Assembly (NCBI RefSeq): GCF_030812255.1
Contig: NZ_JAUSSH010000001.1
Location: 620,001-684,000 of the forward strand
Direction of reading: 5' to 3'
DNA: 64,000 bases
Origin: Paeniglutamicibacter psychrophenolicus
GTDB lineage: Bacteria > Actinomycetota > Actinomycetes > Actinomycetales > Micrococcaceae
Shown: one piece after another, positions 29,245 through 38,909 of the stretch
Position numbering within the stretch: position 1 is the stretch's first letter
Layout of the letters: the number at the start of each line of letters is the position of its first letter
The notes under the pieces: model-generated
The model's input: only the letters and a program-made list of their open reading frames with translations
Told to the model about the DNA's origin: nothing
The model's database searches: none
Translations under genes and position numbers: made by a program

Positions 29245-30444
29245 GTGTACACCACCATGAAGGACGAGCTGGCAGCCGAACTGGCCCAGCTGCGCACCGA
29301 CGGCCTGTTCAAGTCCGAACGCCACATCGACTCGGCCCAGTCCAACCGCATTTCCGCCGGAGAGCTCGGCTCCAGTGCCAAGAAGGTGCTGAACTTCTGC
29401 GCCAACAACTACCTGGGCCTGGCGGACGACGAGCGCATCATCGAGGCCGCCAAGAACGCCATGGACACCCGCGGCTTCGGCATGGCCTCGGTCCGCTTCA
29501 TCTGCGGCACCCAGGACCTGCACCTGGAACTCGAGGCTGCGGTCTCCAGGTTCCTGGGCACCGAGGACACGATCCTGTTCTCCAGCTGCTTCGACGCCAA
29601 CGGCGGTGTCTTCGAGTCGCTCTTCGGCGCCGAGGACGCCATCATCTCCGATGCGCTGAACCACGCCTCGATCATCGACGGCATCCGCCTGTCCAAGGCC
29701 GCGCGCTTCCGCTACGCGAACCAGGACATGGCGGACCTGGAGACCCAGCTGGAGGCAGCCGCCGCACTGAACGACGGCAAGGGCGCCCGCCGCACCATCA
29801 TCGTCACCGACGGCATCTTCTCCATGGACGGCTTCATCGCCCCGCTTCAGGCCATCTGCGACCTGGCCGACAAATACGGTGCACTGGTGATGGTCGACGA
29901 CTCCCACGCGGTGGGCTTCATGGGTGCCACCGGCGCCGGCACCCCGGAGCACGCCGGGGTCTCGGACCGCGTGGACATCTACACCGGCACCTTCGGCAAG
30001 GCCCTGGGCGGCGCCTCGGGCGGCTACGTCGCAGGCCGCGGCGAGATCGTGGCGATGCTGCGCCAGAAGGCCCGGCCCTACCTGTTCTCCAACTCGCTGG
30101 CCCCGGCCATCGTCGCCGCCACGCTCAAGGCCCTGGAACTCGTGGAGGGCTCGGGCGAACTGCGCGAGAAGCTCTTCGCCAATGCCGCGCTCTTCCGCCG
30201 CCGGATGACCGAGGAGGGCTTCGACCTGCTCGATGGGGAGCACGCCATCGTCCCGGTGATGTTCGGTGACGCCGTCAAGGCCGCAGAGGTGGCCGGCAAG
30301 ATGCTCGAGCAGGGCGTCTTCGTCACCGCGTTCAGCTTCCCGGTGGTCCCCAAGGGCGCCGCACGCATCCGCGTGCAGCTTTCGGCGGCCCACTCGGACG
30401 AAGACATCGAGGCCTGCGTGCAGGCGTTCGTCGCCAGCCGCTGA
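29245..30444 (+). CDS. kbl: 2-amino-3-oxobutanoate--CoA ligase (glycine C-acetyltransferase)
   Basis: A 399-residue PLP enzyme of the alpha-oxoamine synthase family that cleaves 2-amino-3-oxobutanoate with CoA to glycine and acetyl-CoA. Visible are [10 protein letters not shown], the PLP-site [10 protein letters not shown], and the lysine in [14 protein letters not shown] choose GTG 29245 because AGGAG is seven bases upstream; the ATG at 29257 would be too far from it. With tdh it forms the two-step threonine-to-glycine route. Ends in a strong intrinsic terminator. Confidence 0.95.
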   Translation: MYTTMKDELAAELAQLRTDGLFKSERHIDSAQSNRISAGELGSSAKKVLNFCANNYLGLADDERIIEAAKNAMDTRGFGMASVRFICGTQDLHLELEAAVSRFLGTEDTILFSSCFDANGGVFESLFGAEDAIISDALNHASIIDGIRLSKAARFRYANQDMADLETQLEAAAALNDGKGARRTIIVTDGIFSMDGFIAPLQAICDLADKYGALVMVDDSHAVGFMGATGAGTPEHAGVSDRVDIYTGTFGKALGGASGGYVAGRGEIVAMLRQKARPYLFSNSLAPAIVAATLKALELVEGSGELREKLFANAALFRRRMTEEGFDLLDGEHAIVPVMFGDAVKAAEVAGKMLEQGVFVTAFSFPVVPKGAARIRVQLSAAHSDEDIEACVQAFVASR

Positions 30445-30450
30445 TCGCAC

Positions 30451-30506
30451 AACAGGCATCGCCCGCCTTCCCCATGCCGGGGGAGTGCGGGCGATGCCTG
30501 TTTTTT
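30451..30506 (+). terminator. Intrinsic terminator after kbl
   Basis: A 16-bp perfect stem (AACAGGCATCGCCCGC at 30451-30466 with 30487-30502), an internal loop pairing (TCCCC/GGGGA), and a run of six T at 30501-30506. This is the clearest factor-independent terminator in the window. Confidence 0.93.
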
Positions 30507-30550
30507 GCGGCGGTTGGCCACCTGCCGAAGGAGGCGGGGTGGCCACCGTG

Positions 30551-30620
30551 CCTCCGGGAACGACCGGGAACGACCGGGAACGACCGGGTGCGACCCGGTG
30601 CGACCGGAAATGACCGGGTG
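30551..30620. repeat. Seven 10-bp tandem units between kbl and the permease gene
   Basis: Units of the form CGACCGGGAA at 30551-30620: CCTCCGGGAA, CGACCGGGAA twice, CGACCGGGTG, CGACCCGGTG, CGACCGGAAA and TGACCGGGTG. The array ends exactly at the permease stop codon. The 10-bp period places every copy on the same helix face. Confidence 0.85.
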
Positions 30621-31970
30621 CTAGCGGCCGGCCAGGCTCGCCGCGGGGGTCACGGTTTCGGAGCCGGAGCGGCGGATCAAGGCCCCGTAGATCAGCGCCG
30701 CCAGCACCGGGGTGGCCAGCGAGCCGATGTTCGAGGCCCAGGGGCTGCCGGATTGGATCAGCGTGATCCCGGCCGCTGCCGAGATCACCCAGGCCGCGAC
30801 TCCGGCCCGGTTCAGCGCGGGGAAGGCGGAATCGGGAAGCGATCCGGCCGGCACGATGCCGCCGCGGCGCTCCTGGACCAGGATGTGCACCAGTGCGATG
30901 GCCACCCAGCCGGTGACCAGGGCACCCTGCCAGGACAGGGCCAGCAGCAGGTACTTGACCACCGGCAGCAGCATCAGCAGGTAGATGATGGTGGCGCCGA
31001 TCCCGACCCAGGCCAGCGAGGGCAGGCGCAGGTGCAGGGCGCGCTGGGCGAATTCACGCAGGTTGGCAATGCCCAGCGCGTAGTTCGCGGTGTTGATCCG
31101 GGTCTGCGACACGAAGATCACCAGCAGGCCCAGCGGACCCATGAGCTGTACCAGGGCCCCGGCCACACCGGTTTCCGTGGCTTCCGCGCCGGGAATGGTG
31201 AAGGTCAGGTAGATGCCGATCAGCGAGTTCACGCCGAAGGCCAGGGTGTAGAACAGCCAGCCGAAGGTGTAGCGCTGGTGGAACTTGACGTCCTTGGCGC
31301 GGCCCAGGGCGGCGAAGTCCATCGTGTACATCATCAGGATCCACACGCCCATGAAGGCGGCGCAGGTGGCCAGCCAGCCGGGACCGCCGGCGGTGAACGG
31401 CAGGGCCCCGGGGGAATGGGTGAGCCAGGCACCGCCATCGGGGTGGGCGATGGACGCCCAGATGACGGCGACGAGCAGGCCGCCCCAGTAGACCGGCAGA
31501 AGCCAGCCGTTGATCTTGTCCAGCCAGCGTTGGATGCCACCGGCGATCAGCGGGATCGTGTAGAGCACCACCAGCGCGTACCAGAGCTCGAGGGGCCCGC
31601 CGAACTGGGCCTGGAAGGCGTAGCCGAGGATGGCACCTTCGAAGACCGCATAGTAGATGGCGGTGGCGGCGAAGACCAGGGTGGCCAGCAGGGCGCCCTT
31701 GCTGCCGAGCAGGGTGCGGGAGAACTGGGCGACGGTCAGGGAATGCTTCAGCGCATACCCGGCCAGGACCCGGTTGATCGCCCCATAGAGGACGATGGTG
31801 ATCGCCAGCCCGATGAGGGTGTCGATGGTGCCATAGGCCTGGGCCAGCGAGGCGCCGATGTAGATGAAGAACATGGCCGACACCAGGCCGTACCAGGCCA
31901 TGGACAGGGAGCCGGCACCCATCTTGGTGTTTTCGGTGGCCGGGTTCTCGGCCGTTGCTTGCGTTGACAC
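30621..31970 (-). CDS. NCS1 family cytosine/purine/hydantoin-type permease
   Basis: A 449-residue membrane transporter with about 12 hydrophobic segments, of the nucleobase:cation symporter-1 family. The N-terminal SLSMAWYGLVSAMFFIYIGASLA and the later WILMMYTMDFAALGRAKD and FVSQTRINTANYALGIANL segments are characteristic. The GTG start is preceded by GAAGGAGAAG. The gene is downstream of hydantoinase B/A on the same strand, so the cargo is probably a hydantoin, allantoin-like or pyrimidine compound, but a hairpin lies between them and it may have its own promoter. Confidence 0.85.
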   Translation of the reverse strand: MSTQATAENPATENTKMGAGSLSMAWYGLVSAMFFIYIGASLAQAYGTIDTLIGLAITIVLYGAINRVLAGYALKHSLTVAQFSRTLLGSKGALLATLVFAATAIYYAVFEGAILGYAFQAQFGGPLELWYALVVLYTIPLIAGGIQRWLDKINGWLLPVYWGGLLVAVIWASIAHPDGGAWLTHSPGALPFTAGGPGWLATCAAFMGVWILMMYTMDFAALGRAKDVKFHQRYTFGWLFYTLAFGVNSLIGIYLTFTIPGAEATETGVAGALVQLMGPLGLLVIFVSQTRINTANYALGIANLREFAQRALHLRLPSLAWVGIGATIIYLLMLLPVVKYLLLALSWQGALVTGWVAIALVHILVQERRGGIVPAGSLPDSAFPALNRAGVAAWVISAAAGITLIQSGSPWASNIGSLATPVLAALIYGALIRRSGSETVTPAASLAGR

Positions 31971-32160
31971 GGGACTTCTCCTTCAAAAGGGCACGGCAGG
32001 GCCAAGGGGGCGATCCGGTGGGTGCCTGGTGCCGGGGGTGGGTGACAAGGAATGGGGTCGAGGCCATCCCCTGGGGGTCAGCCGGTGCCCTGTGTGTGAA
32101 GTCGAACAATTGCTGCGTGCTGGTGCGCGGTTCGGCAGCCGATCCCCGCGCCCCGGGTGT
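31971..32160. other. Intergenic region upstream of the permease
   Basis: Together with the hairpin at 32161-32203 and the flank to 32322 this forms a 352-base gap without a gene. Apart from the permease ribosome site (31976-31985) and the hairpin I see no recognisable element. Confidence 0.4.
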
Positions 32161-32203
32161 CGGTGCCGGTGTCCCCCGCCGCGGCAGGGGGACACCGGCA
32201 CCG
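32161..32203 (-). terminator. Terminator hairpin after the hydantoinase operon
   Basis: A perfect 17-bp stem (CGGTGCCGGTGTCCCCC at 32161-32177 with 32187-32203) and a 9-nt loop, 120 bases past the hydantoinase B stop. There is no T-run. Confidence 0.65.
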
Positions 32204-32322
32204 ATTACCTCGAGCCCCGCACTGGGGGGTGGTGCGGCCGGGCGGAAGGGGGGGCGAAGAGTTCCGGGAAACCCGGCGGCTTCGAGCATTCCCCCTTCCG
32301 CCCGGCGGCGGTGGGCCGTCGG

Positions 32323-34320
32323 CTACTGCCAGTGGGCCGATGAGCGGCGCTTCATCAACTGCCGGTACTCGGCCGTGGTGTTCTCATACAGTTCGCCGGT
32401 GCCCCAGTCCAGGATCACGCCGTGGCGGCGAATGACATCGAGCATGTCCGTGGTGCCGTTGCGGTAGCGTTCGGCCACCGCGTGCGCATCCTCGGTGAGC
32501 CAGCCCTGCCGCGCGGCACGGATCTGCCCGCGCAGCTCGGTGGTGGCGGCCTCGTCGATCTCGAACTCGTCGAGTTCCGCGTCGATCTCCCGGATCACCA
32601 CGCCGTAGTCCCTGGCGGCCCGTTCGAGCGAGACGTAGCCGTCGATGACGTCCTCGCGGACCTCGTCGGGGGTGCGCAGCAGCGGGTCGCCGAAGCCGCC
32701 GCCGCCGGCGGAGGGACGGGTGAAGGTGTCCCCGGACTGCACCGGCACGGAAGAGAAGTTCGAACCGAGGTAGCGTTCCTGCTCCGTCCCCTTGTTCAGC
32801 CAGACGCCGTGCGGGATGGAGGGCAGGCCGCCCTCGATGCCCCAGGTGATGGAGCGGGCACGGTCGCAGCAGTAGCTCATGACGGTGTCGAAGGCGTCGG
32901 TGAGCACCCCGCCCTTTTCGATCCCCAGTCCGCCGCGGTAGCGGCCCGGCCCGGCGGAGTCAATGGCGATCTCGTGCCGGGTGGTCAGCACGGGGGAGAG
33001 TCGTTCCTGGCCCTCGACCGGCTGCACGGCCAGCCCGGGGCCGAAGACCGGTGCGGTGGCCGAGGAGCCGTCCTTGCTGGCGCGTCCGCCCCAGCCGCCG
33101 GCCATCCAGTCGTACCACATGAAGTACTCGTTGTTCGGGGTCCGGGCGTCCTTGCCGCCCACCAGCAGGTACTCGAGGTTGAACGCGCACGCCATGGCGC
33201 GTTCGGGCATGATCTGGCTCCACAGTTCGAAGATCCCGTTCATGATCTTCTCGTACGGACCGGAACAGAACCCGGTGACGGCGTAGGGCCATCCGGCGTT
33301 GACCACGGTGCCTTCCGGGCCGATCTCCGCACGGACCGCGGCGTAGAAGCCGGAGTTCAGCGGGACATCGGGGAAGAAGGTCTTGGTGCCGGCGTAGATG
33401 GCCGAGTGGGTGGTCCCGTACCCGGAATTCAGGAAGGTGGCCACGGCGGGGGCGGAACCGGTCAGGTCGTAGTGGATGCCGTTGCCGTCGAGGGTGAGCT
33501 TGATCTTGATCGGCACCAGGCCCTCGCCCTTGCCCGGGTCCACGTCGATGTAGTCGGTGGTTTCCCATTCGCCGCGGGGCAGGGACTCCAGCTGCCGCAG
33601 CACCGTGCGCTCCACGTAGTCCTGGGTTTCCTGCATGGCCGCCAGCACGGTGCCCTTGGTGTACTTGCCGACCAGGCGGTGCACTTCGCGCTCGCAGACC
33701 GCGGTGGCCTCGGACTGGGCATGGAGGTCGCCCATGGCCTGGCGCGGTGCGCGGGTGTTGGACACCAGCAGCTGGGCGACGTCGTGCAGGAAGACGCCCT
33801 TGGACCAGATCCGCACCGGGGTGATGCGCAGTCCCTCGCCGAAGTGCTCCTTGGCGTTGACATCGAAGGATCCCGGGACATTGCCGCCGATGTCTGCCCA
33901 GTGCCCCTTGTTCTGGGCGAAGGCGATGACCTCGCCGTCGGCGAAGATCGGGCGGATGAAAGACACGTCGTTGAAGTGCGTCCCGCCGCGGTAGGGGTCG
34001 TTGATCGCGAAGACATCGCCGGGGTGGATGTCCGTGCCGAACTCCTCGAGCACGGCCTTGCACTGGAAGTGCAGCGTTCCCACGTGCACCGCGATGTCGC
34101 CGGAGCCCTGCATCACGGTGTTGCCCCGGGCGTCGCACAATGCCGAGGAGAAGTCGCGGGAGTAGATGACGAAGGAGTAGCAGGTGCGCAGGATCTGTTC
34201 GCTCATCAGGTCGACCGAGGTCGCGAACGCGTTCTTGAGCACCTCGAAGGTGACGGGGTCCAGCGAGGGATGTTTCGCCGTGTTGGCCAGGGTATCTGGG
34301 GCAACGAGTGTATCGGTCAT
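32323..34320 (-). CDS. hyuB: Hydantoinase B/oxoprolinase family protein (HyuB-like)
   Basis: A 665-residue protein of the hydantoinase B family, the partner of HyuA in ATP-dependent hydrolysis of N-methylhydantoin, 5-oxoproline-like or related cyclic amides. Typical segments are DPVTFEVLKNAF at the start, DIAVHVGTLHFQ, GDVFAINDPYRGGTH, NKGHWADIGG, and the C-terminal Gly-rich PSAGGGGFGDPL. ATG 34320 has AAGGAG upstream; the open frame before it overlaps hyuA and is not used. Two bases separate it from the hyuA stop. The exact substrate is unresolved. Confidence 0.92.
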   Translation of the reverse strand: MTDTLVAPDTLANTAKHPSLDPVTFEVLKNAFATSVDLMSEQILRTCYSFVIYSRDFSSALCDARGNTVMQGSGDIAVHVGTLHFQCKAVLEEFGTDIHPGDVFAINDPYRGGTHFNDVSFIRPIFADGEVIAFAQNKGHWADIGGNVPGSFDVNAKEHFGEGLRITPVRIWSKGVFLHDVAQLLVSNTRAPRQAMGDLHAQSEATAVCEREVHRLVGKYTKGTVLAAMQETQDYVERTVLRQLESLPRGEWETTDYIDVDPGKGEGLVPIKIKLTLDGNGIHYDLTGSAPAVATFLNSGYGTTHSAIYAGTKTFFPDVPLNSGFYAAVRAEIGPEGTVVNAGWPYAVTGFCSGPYEKIMNGIFELWSQIMPERAMACAFNLEYLLVGGKDARTPNNEYFMWYDWMAGGWGGRASKDGSSATAPVFGPGLAVQPVEGQERLSPVLTTRHEIAIDSAGPGRYRGGLGIEKGGVLTDAFDTVMSYCCDRARSITWGIEGGLPSIPHGVWLNKGTEQERYLGSNFSSVPVQSGDTFTRPSAGGGGFGDPLLRTPDEVREDVIDGYVSLERAARDYGVVIREIDAELDEFEIDEAATTELRGQIRAARQGWLTEDAHAVAERYRNGTTDMLDVIRRHGVILDWGTGELYENTTAEYRQLMKRRSSAHWQ

Positions 34321-34322
34321 GA

Positions 34323-36377
34323 CTAGGACTCCTTGCTTGAGGGAAGGTCGTGGAGGTGGATGCGGATGTTGCCCCAGCCGTCGATTTCGGCGGTCGTGCG
34401 CGGTGGCACGACGGTGGTGGAATCGAGCTGGTCGATGATGGCCGGTCCGGGGAAGGTGGCTCCGGCGGGGAGCCGGCTGCGGTCGAAGACCGGGGTGTCC
34501 AGCCATCCGGCGTCCCCGAAGTACACTTCCCGCGTGGAGACCGGGGAACCCGGGGCCGCGTTGAGTTCGGTGGCCGGAATGAAGGCCGGCTTCGGGGTCT
34601 TGCCGACGGCGCTGAGCAGCAGCTGGTAGATCTCCACCGGCTGGTCGTCCTGGCGGAAGGCGAATTCGCGCTCGTGTTCCTGGTGGAAGGTCTCAATGGC
34701 CGTGTCCAGGGCGCCGCGTCCGGACCCGATGGGCACCGAGAGCGAGCGCCACTGTCCCGCGTAGCGCATGGAGATCTCGCGTTGCAGTACGGCGTTGTCG
34801 TCGCTGACCCCCTCATGCCGCAGGCGCGAGGAGGCTTCCCTTTCCAGGGTCGCGAAGCGGGCTTCGATGTCGGCCGGATCGGTCTCGGAGGCCAGGCCGG
34901 TGAACATCGCCGAGAGGTCGTGGCGGATGTCGACCAGCAGGCAGCCCAGTGCGGAGGTGACCCCGGGATTCGCCGGAACCACGACGGTGGGGATGTTCAG
35001 TTCGCGTGCCACCTCGGCGCCATGCAGTGCCCCGGCCCCGCCAAAGGCGATGAGCGCGAAGTCCCGCGGGTCGTAGCCCCGGCGGATCGAGATCAGGCGG
35101 ACCGCATCGGCCATGTTGGCGTTGGCGACCTGCAGGATCGCGTGGGCGGCCTCGGCCTCTTCCATGCCCAGCGGCTCGGCAATGACGCGCTTGATGGCCT
35201 CCAGTGACAGGGTGCGGTCCAGGGACTTGGCGCCGCCGGCCAGGGAGGTTCCCAGGCGGTTCAACGCCACGTTGGCGTCGCAGTTGGTGGGTTCTTCGCC
35301 GCCGGTGTTGTAGCAGGCCGGGCCCGGTGCCGCGCCGGCGGACTGGGGGCCGTTGCGCAGGGATCCGGCGATGTCGATGTGGGCCAGGGAGCCGCCGCCG
35401 GCACCGATGGTCATGACCTCGATGGAGGGGAAGACGATGGGGTGGCCGTATTCGACCTGCCATTCCTTGGTGATGCGCAGTTCACCGCCCGAGACCAGGC
35501 AGATGTCGGTGGAGGTGCCGCCCATGTCCAGCCCGACGGCGTTCTCGAAGCCGCATTGCTGGGCGACGTGCTTGGCGGCGATGGCGCCGGCGGCAATGCC
35601 GGAGGCGGCGAGCCGCACCGGGTAGCGCTTGACCATTCGCGGGGTCATCGATCCGCCGCCGGAGTGAAGCAGCAGCAGGTCCCCGGCGTAGCCGCCGTCC
35701 TTGAGCTGTGTGGCCAGGCGGTCCACGTATCCGGTCACCAGCGGGGCCAGCACGGCATTGGAGACCGCGGTGTTGAAGCGGTCGTGCTCGAAGATCTCCG
35801 GAAGGATCTCGGCCGATGCCGAGACGGTGGCCTCGGGGAGCTCTTCCTGGAGGATCTCGCGCATCCGGATCTCGTTGGCCGGGTTTGCGTAGGAGTTGAT
35901 GAAGCACACGGCGATCGTGGTGGTGCCGCGCTTGCGCAGCAGGGCGGCAAGCCGCCGGGCCTCGACCTCGTCCAGGGAGGTGACGACCTTCCCGGAGAAG
36001 TCGACGCGCTCGGTGATCTCGAAGCGGTCGCGGCGTCGGATGTAGGGGCCCGAGACATCGTTGTACGCATCCCAAAGATCGTCCTTGGTTCCGTCCCGGA
36101 TTTCGATCACATCGCGGAATCCGCGGGTGGTGATCATGGCCGAAGCGGGGAACTTGCGGGTGATGAGGGCGTTTGTCGCCACGGTGGTCCCGTGTGAGAA
36201 CAGTGAGACATCGGCAAGATTGATGTTCGCCCGTTCCACCCCGCCCATGACAGCCAGCATCGGGTCGTGGGGTGTGGAGGGAACCTTGGTGACCCGCATT
36301 TCCTGGGTCTCTTCGTCGAAAATGCAGACGTCGGTGAACGTGCCTCCCACGTCCACGGCAACTCGTAAATTAGCCAT
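34323..36377 (-). CDS. hyuA: Hydantoinase A/oxoprolinase family protein (HyuA-like)
   Basis: A 684-residue hydantoinase A subunit. The N-terminal actin-like ATPase phosphate loop VDVGGTFTDV, a second GLDMGGTSTDICLV loop, FSHGTTVATNALI and IGAGGGSLAHID are all present and match the family. It would form a heterodimer or larger complex with HyuB and use ATP to open a lactam/hydantoin ring. AAGGAG precedes the ATG. It is divergent from the PucR gene across 190 bases, and that regulator is the obvious controller. Confidence 0.93.
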   Translation of the reverse strand: MANLRVAVDVGGTFTDVCIFDEETQEMRVTKVPSTPHDPMLAVMGGVERANINLADVSLFSHGTTVATNALITRKFPASAMITTRGFRDVIEIRDGTKDDLWDAYNDVSGPYIRRRDRFEITERVDFSGKVVTSLDEVEARRLAALLRKRGTTTIAVCFINSYANPANEIRMREILQEELPEATVSASAEILPEIFEHDRFNTAVSNAVLAPLVTGYVDRLATQLKDGGYAGDLLLLHSGGGSMTPRMVKRYPVRLAASGIAAGAIAAKHVAQQCGFENAVGLDMGGTSTDICLVSGGELRITKEWQVEYGHPIVFPSIEVMTIGAGGGSLAHIDIAGSLRNGPQSAGAAPGPACYNTGGEEPTNCDANVALNRLGTSLAGGAKSLDRTLSLEAIKRVIAEPLGMEEAEAAHAILQVANANMADAVRLISIRRGYDPRDFALIAFGGAGALHGAEVARELNIPTVVVPANPGVTSALGCLLVDIRHDLSAMFTGLASETDPADIEARFATLEREASSRLRHEGVSDDNAVLQREISMRYAGQWRSLSVPIGSGRGALDTAIETFHQEHEREFAFRQDDQPVEIYQLLLSAVGKTPKPAFIPATELNAAPGSPVSTREVYFGDAGWLDTPVFDRSRLPAGATFPGPAIIDQLDSTTVVPPRTTAEIDGWGNIRIHLHDLPSSKES

Positions 36378-36568
36378 TCTGCGCTCCTTGCAGGGTTCGT
36401 GTTATTCGCTTCCCACAACCATGCAGTGTGATGCACATCTCTGTCATTAGTGGATTTCAAAGCTCGCGGGCCTATCATTGGAATTTCTACAAACACCCGC
36501 ACGGCTCGGGATGATTCGGGGCCCCACGGCCTCGAAAACGAAGAGTGGATCGAACGAAGGAAATCGCG

Positions 36569-38131
36569 GTGTTGCACTTAAGTGACTTGGTGAAGGACAG
36601 GACCCTGGGTTTGGAACTCGTGGTGGCCGGCCCCCTTGATCCGCGGGTCACCGGAGCCCATAGTTCCGAGATCCACGATCCGGCCCGCTGGTTTGAACCG
36701 GGAAACATCATGCTGACCACCGGCATGCGGTTCATCACCGAAGCGCGTCCGGAGGCCGCGGCGCGCGAGCTGGTGGAGGCACTGCTCCGGGCGGAGATTT
36801 CAGCGCTGTTTTTCGGCATCGGCCTGTATTTCCCCGCGGTTCCCGGGGCCTTGCGCGAGAGCTGCCTCGAGCTTGGCTTGCCGCTGGTGGCCGTCGCCCC
36901 GGAGGTCCCCTTCCGGCAGATCGAAAACCACGTCAATCGAAACGCTGCGGTGCCCGAGGAGTACGGCATCAAGCGCATGCTTTGGCTGACCAATGACCTG
37001 CTGGACAGCATCTCCTCCGACACCCCGGTGAAGTCGCTGATCGGCCGGGTGGGCACCGCCTGCCGCGGGACCGCGGTGCTCTACGATGATTCCGGGGCCA
37101 TCGTCGAATCCACGGGCGAGGGGCCCACGAACCTGATCCTCTCGGCGATCGCCAGCGGGCCCTCGCCCCTGGACAGGATTTCGATTGGCCGCTGGGAAGT
37201 GATGTACCGTTCGATGGTGCTGCGCGGACGCGGCTACCATTTGGCGATTGCCACGCGGCAGGGGGCGCTGCTCGATGACCTGGGCGATGTCCTGCTGGAA
37301 ACCACCCAGCGCATGCTCGGGGCGATTGAGGGCATCAGCCATTTCGACACCTCGCGCCAACGCCATGAGAATGCCCGGCTGCTGACCAGCCTGCAGGACG
37401 GGATCGAGGTCTCGCGGGAACTGCGCTACTGGGAGTCGCTCAAGCCCCTGGGATTCACGGCCTTCGAGCCGGTCCGCGTGGTGGTGGCCACCACGCTGGG
37501 GGAGGCGTTGCTGACCCCGGCCCGGGTTGAGGCCCTGATGGATGTTGCAGGTCGGCTGGATGTTCCGCTGCTCTTCGCCGAGAACGGAAAGACGCCAGAG
37601 GTGCCTCCGGGGTTCCATGCCCTGCTTCCGGAGTCCAGGGCCGGCGGGCAATGGCTGGAAGCCGTTGCGCAGGGCCTGGCGATTGGGTTGAGTGAGCCCT
37701 TCGCTTCACTCGCGCAGGTCCCGGAGCAGTTCGCGGAGGCCGAACTTGCCGCCGGCATCGCCCGGCGGCGGCCTTCCGGCGAGGCGGGTGGGACCGGGTG
37801 CATGGTGAAGATGGAGCAGGTTGATCCCGCGAGCTGGTTGCTGGCGCGGCTCAAGGGCCCCGCGGACCGCAAGCGATTGACCCGGTTTGTGCAGCCGCTG
37901 CGACAGGAAAAGGAATTGGTGGACACGATCCAGGGGTATTTGGCGCTGGACCAGGATGTCGCCAAGGTCGCGGCCTGGCTCTACGTCCACCCGAACACCG
38001 TTCGCTACCGCGTCAAGAAGGTGGGCGAGCTCCTCGGCGGGGGCCTGGACGAGCCGGGCCTGATCGCCAACCTTTACCTCGCCTACCAGGAGGAGATCCT
38101 GCGGATCAGGGCCCAAGCCACCGGATCATAG
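36569..38131 (+). CDS. PucR family transcriptional regulator
   Basis: A 520-residue regulator. The N-terminal PucR sensory domain (LSDLVKDRTLGLELVVAG, PGNIMLTTG) and the C-terminal helix-turn-helix of the PucR/CdaR type (DTIQGYLALDQDVAKVAAWLYVHPNTVRYRVKKV at about residues 458-490) are clear. This family includes the purine-catabolism activator of Bacillus. I chose GTG 36569, which has GAAGGAAA at the right distance and puts the PucR domain at the N-terminus; GTG 36545 would add eight residues. Placed divergent to hyuA, it probably activates the hydantoinase operon when inducer is present. Confidence 0.88.
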   Translation: MLHLSDLVKDRTLGLELVVAGPLDPRVTGAHSSEIHDPARWFEPGNIMLTTGMRFITEARPEAAARELVEALLRAEISALFFGIGLYFPAVPGALRESCLELGLPLVAVAPEVPFRQIENHVNRNAAVPEEYGIKRMLWLTNDLLDSISSDTPVKSLIGRVGTACRGTAVLYDDSGAIVESTGEGPTNLILSAIASGPSPLDRISIGRWEVMYRSMVLRGRGYHLAIATRQGALLDDLGDVLLETTQRMLGAIEGISHFDTSRQRHENARLLTSLQDGIEVSRELRYWESLKPLGFTAFEPVRVVVATTLGEALLTPARVEALMDVAGRLDVPLLFAENGKTPEVPPGFHALLPESRAGGQWLEAVAQGLAIGLSEPFASLAQVPEQFAEAELAAGIARRRPSGEAGGTGCMVKMEQVDPASWLLARLKGPADRKRLTRFVQPLRQEKELVDTIQGYLALDQDVAKVAAWLYVHPNTVRYRVKKVGELLGGGLDEPGLIANLYLAYQEEILRIRAQATGS

Positions 38132-38141
38132 CCGCCTGGTT

Positions 38142-38159
38142 CCGCGGGCTCACCCGCGG
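38142..38159. terminator. Hairpin between convergent PucR and GntR genes
   Basis: CCGCGGG (38142-38148) and CCCGCGG (38153-38159) with a 4-nt loop, overlapping the stop codon of the GntR gene and 11 bases behind the PucR gene. Confidence 0.55.
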
Positions 38160-38812
38160 GAGGGAAGCGCCTGCGGGTCGATCTCGCCTGCGTCGTGGCA
38201 GTAGCCCAAGACCCGGATGATCGTTTCCAGGTCGCCCGCGGGCAGCGCCTGGAGGATGTCGCGGTGGGCCTGTGCGATGGAGGCCTGGTGTTCCGGCCCC
38301 AGCTGGTAGGCGCGGGTGATCCGCCGCTGGATCGGGTGTCCCCAGATGCTTCCCAGGGTTTCGCGCAGGTACTGGTTGGGGCAGGGGTCCAAGAGCCTCA
38401 GGTGGAATTCCTTGCCAAGGCGGAACTGTTCCTCAGCGTCGGTGGGTTCCACCGTCTCGAATTCGTCGATGAGTGCCCGCAGCCGCACCAGTTGCGCCGG
38501 TGAATGCTTCCCGATGGCCTGTGCCATTGCCAGCTGCTCCAGGTGGTAACGCACCTCGAAGACGTTGTGTACATCCTGGGCGGTGAGGTCGTTGACCACG
38601 TACCCGCTTCCGGGCACCAGCGTGGCCAGCCCCTCCATGGCGATTTGCGCCAACGCGTCGCGCACCGGGGTGCGTGAGACCCCGTATTGGGCGGCAACCT
38701 GCTCCTGGACCAGGGATGCCCCCGGCTTCAGCGTTCCGCTGACGATTTCGGAGGCGATTTGTTCATGGACGCGCACCGCCAGCGGCCTTGCGTCGTGGAC
38801 TCCCGTAGCCAT
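38150..38812 (-). CDS. GntR family regulator, FCD subfamily
   Basis: A 220-residue repressor. The winged helix (VHEQIASEIVSGTLKPGASL, VSRTPVRDALAQIAMEGL) is at residues 14-70, and the helical FCD ligand domain follows (VFEVRYHLEQLAMAQA, then EFHLRLL and the late His in AQAHRDIL), with residues that bind a metal and carboxylate effectors in this subfamily. GGGAGAC precedes the ATG. Divergent from the Rieske oxygenase operon, with a matching dyad in between, so it probably represses that operon until the substrate or a derivative binds. Confidence 0.92.
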   Translation of the reverse strand: MATGVHDARPLAVRVHEQIASEIVSGTLKPGASLVQEQVAAQYGVSRTPVRDALAQIAMEGLATLVPGSGYVVNDLTAQDVHNVFEVRYHLEQLAMAQAIGKHSPAQLVRLRALIDEFETVEPTDAEEQFRLGKEFHLRLLDPCPNQYLRETLGSIWGHPIQRRITRAYQLGPEHQASIAQAHRDILQALPAGDLETIIRVLGYCHDAGEIDPQALPSRG

Positions 38813-38909
38813 GCGTCTCCCTGAAAGTGTCTATTCGCCGTTCCCAGCATTCTATCGTGCGGTTTTCGGTTCATGGCGAGGAGCTGGTGGCGGAGATCAC
38901 AAAAAACCC

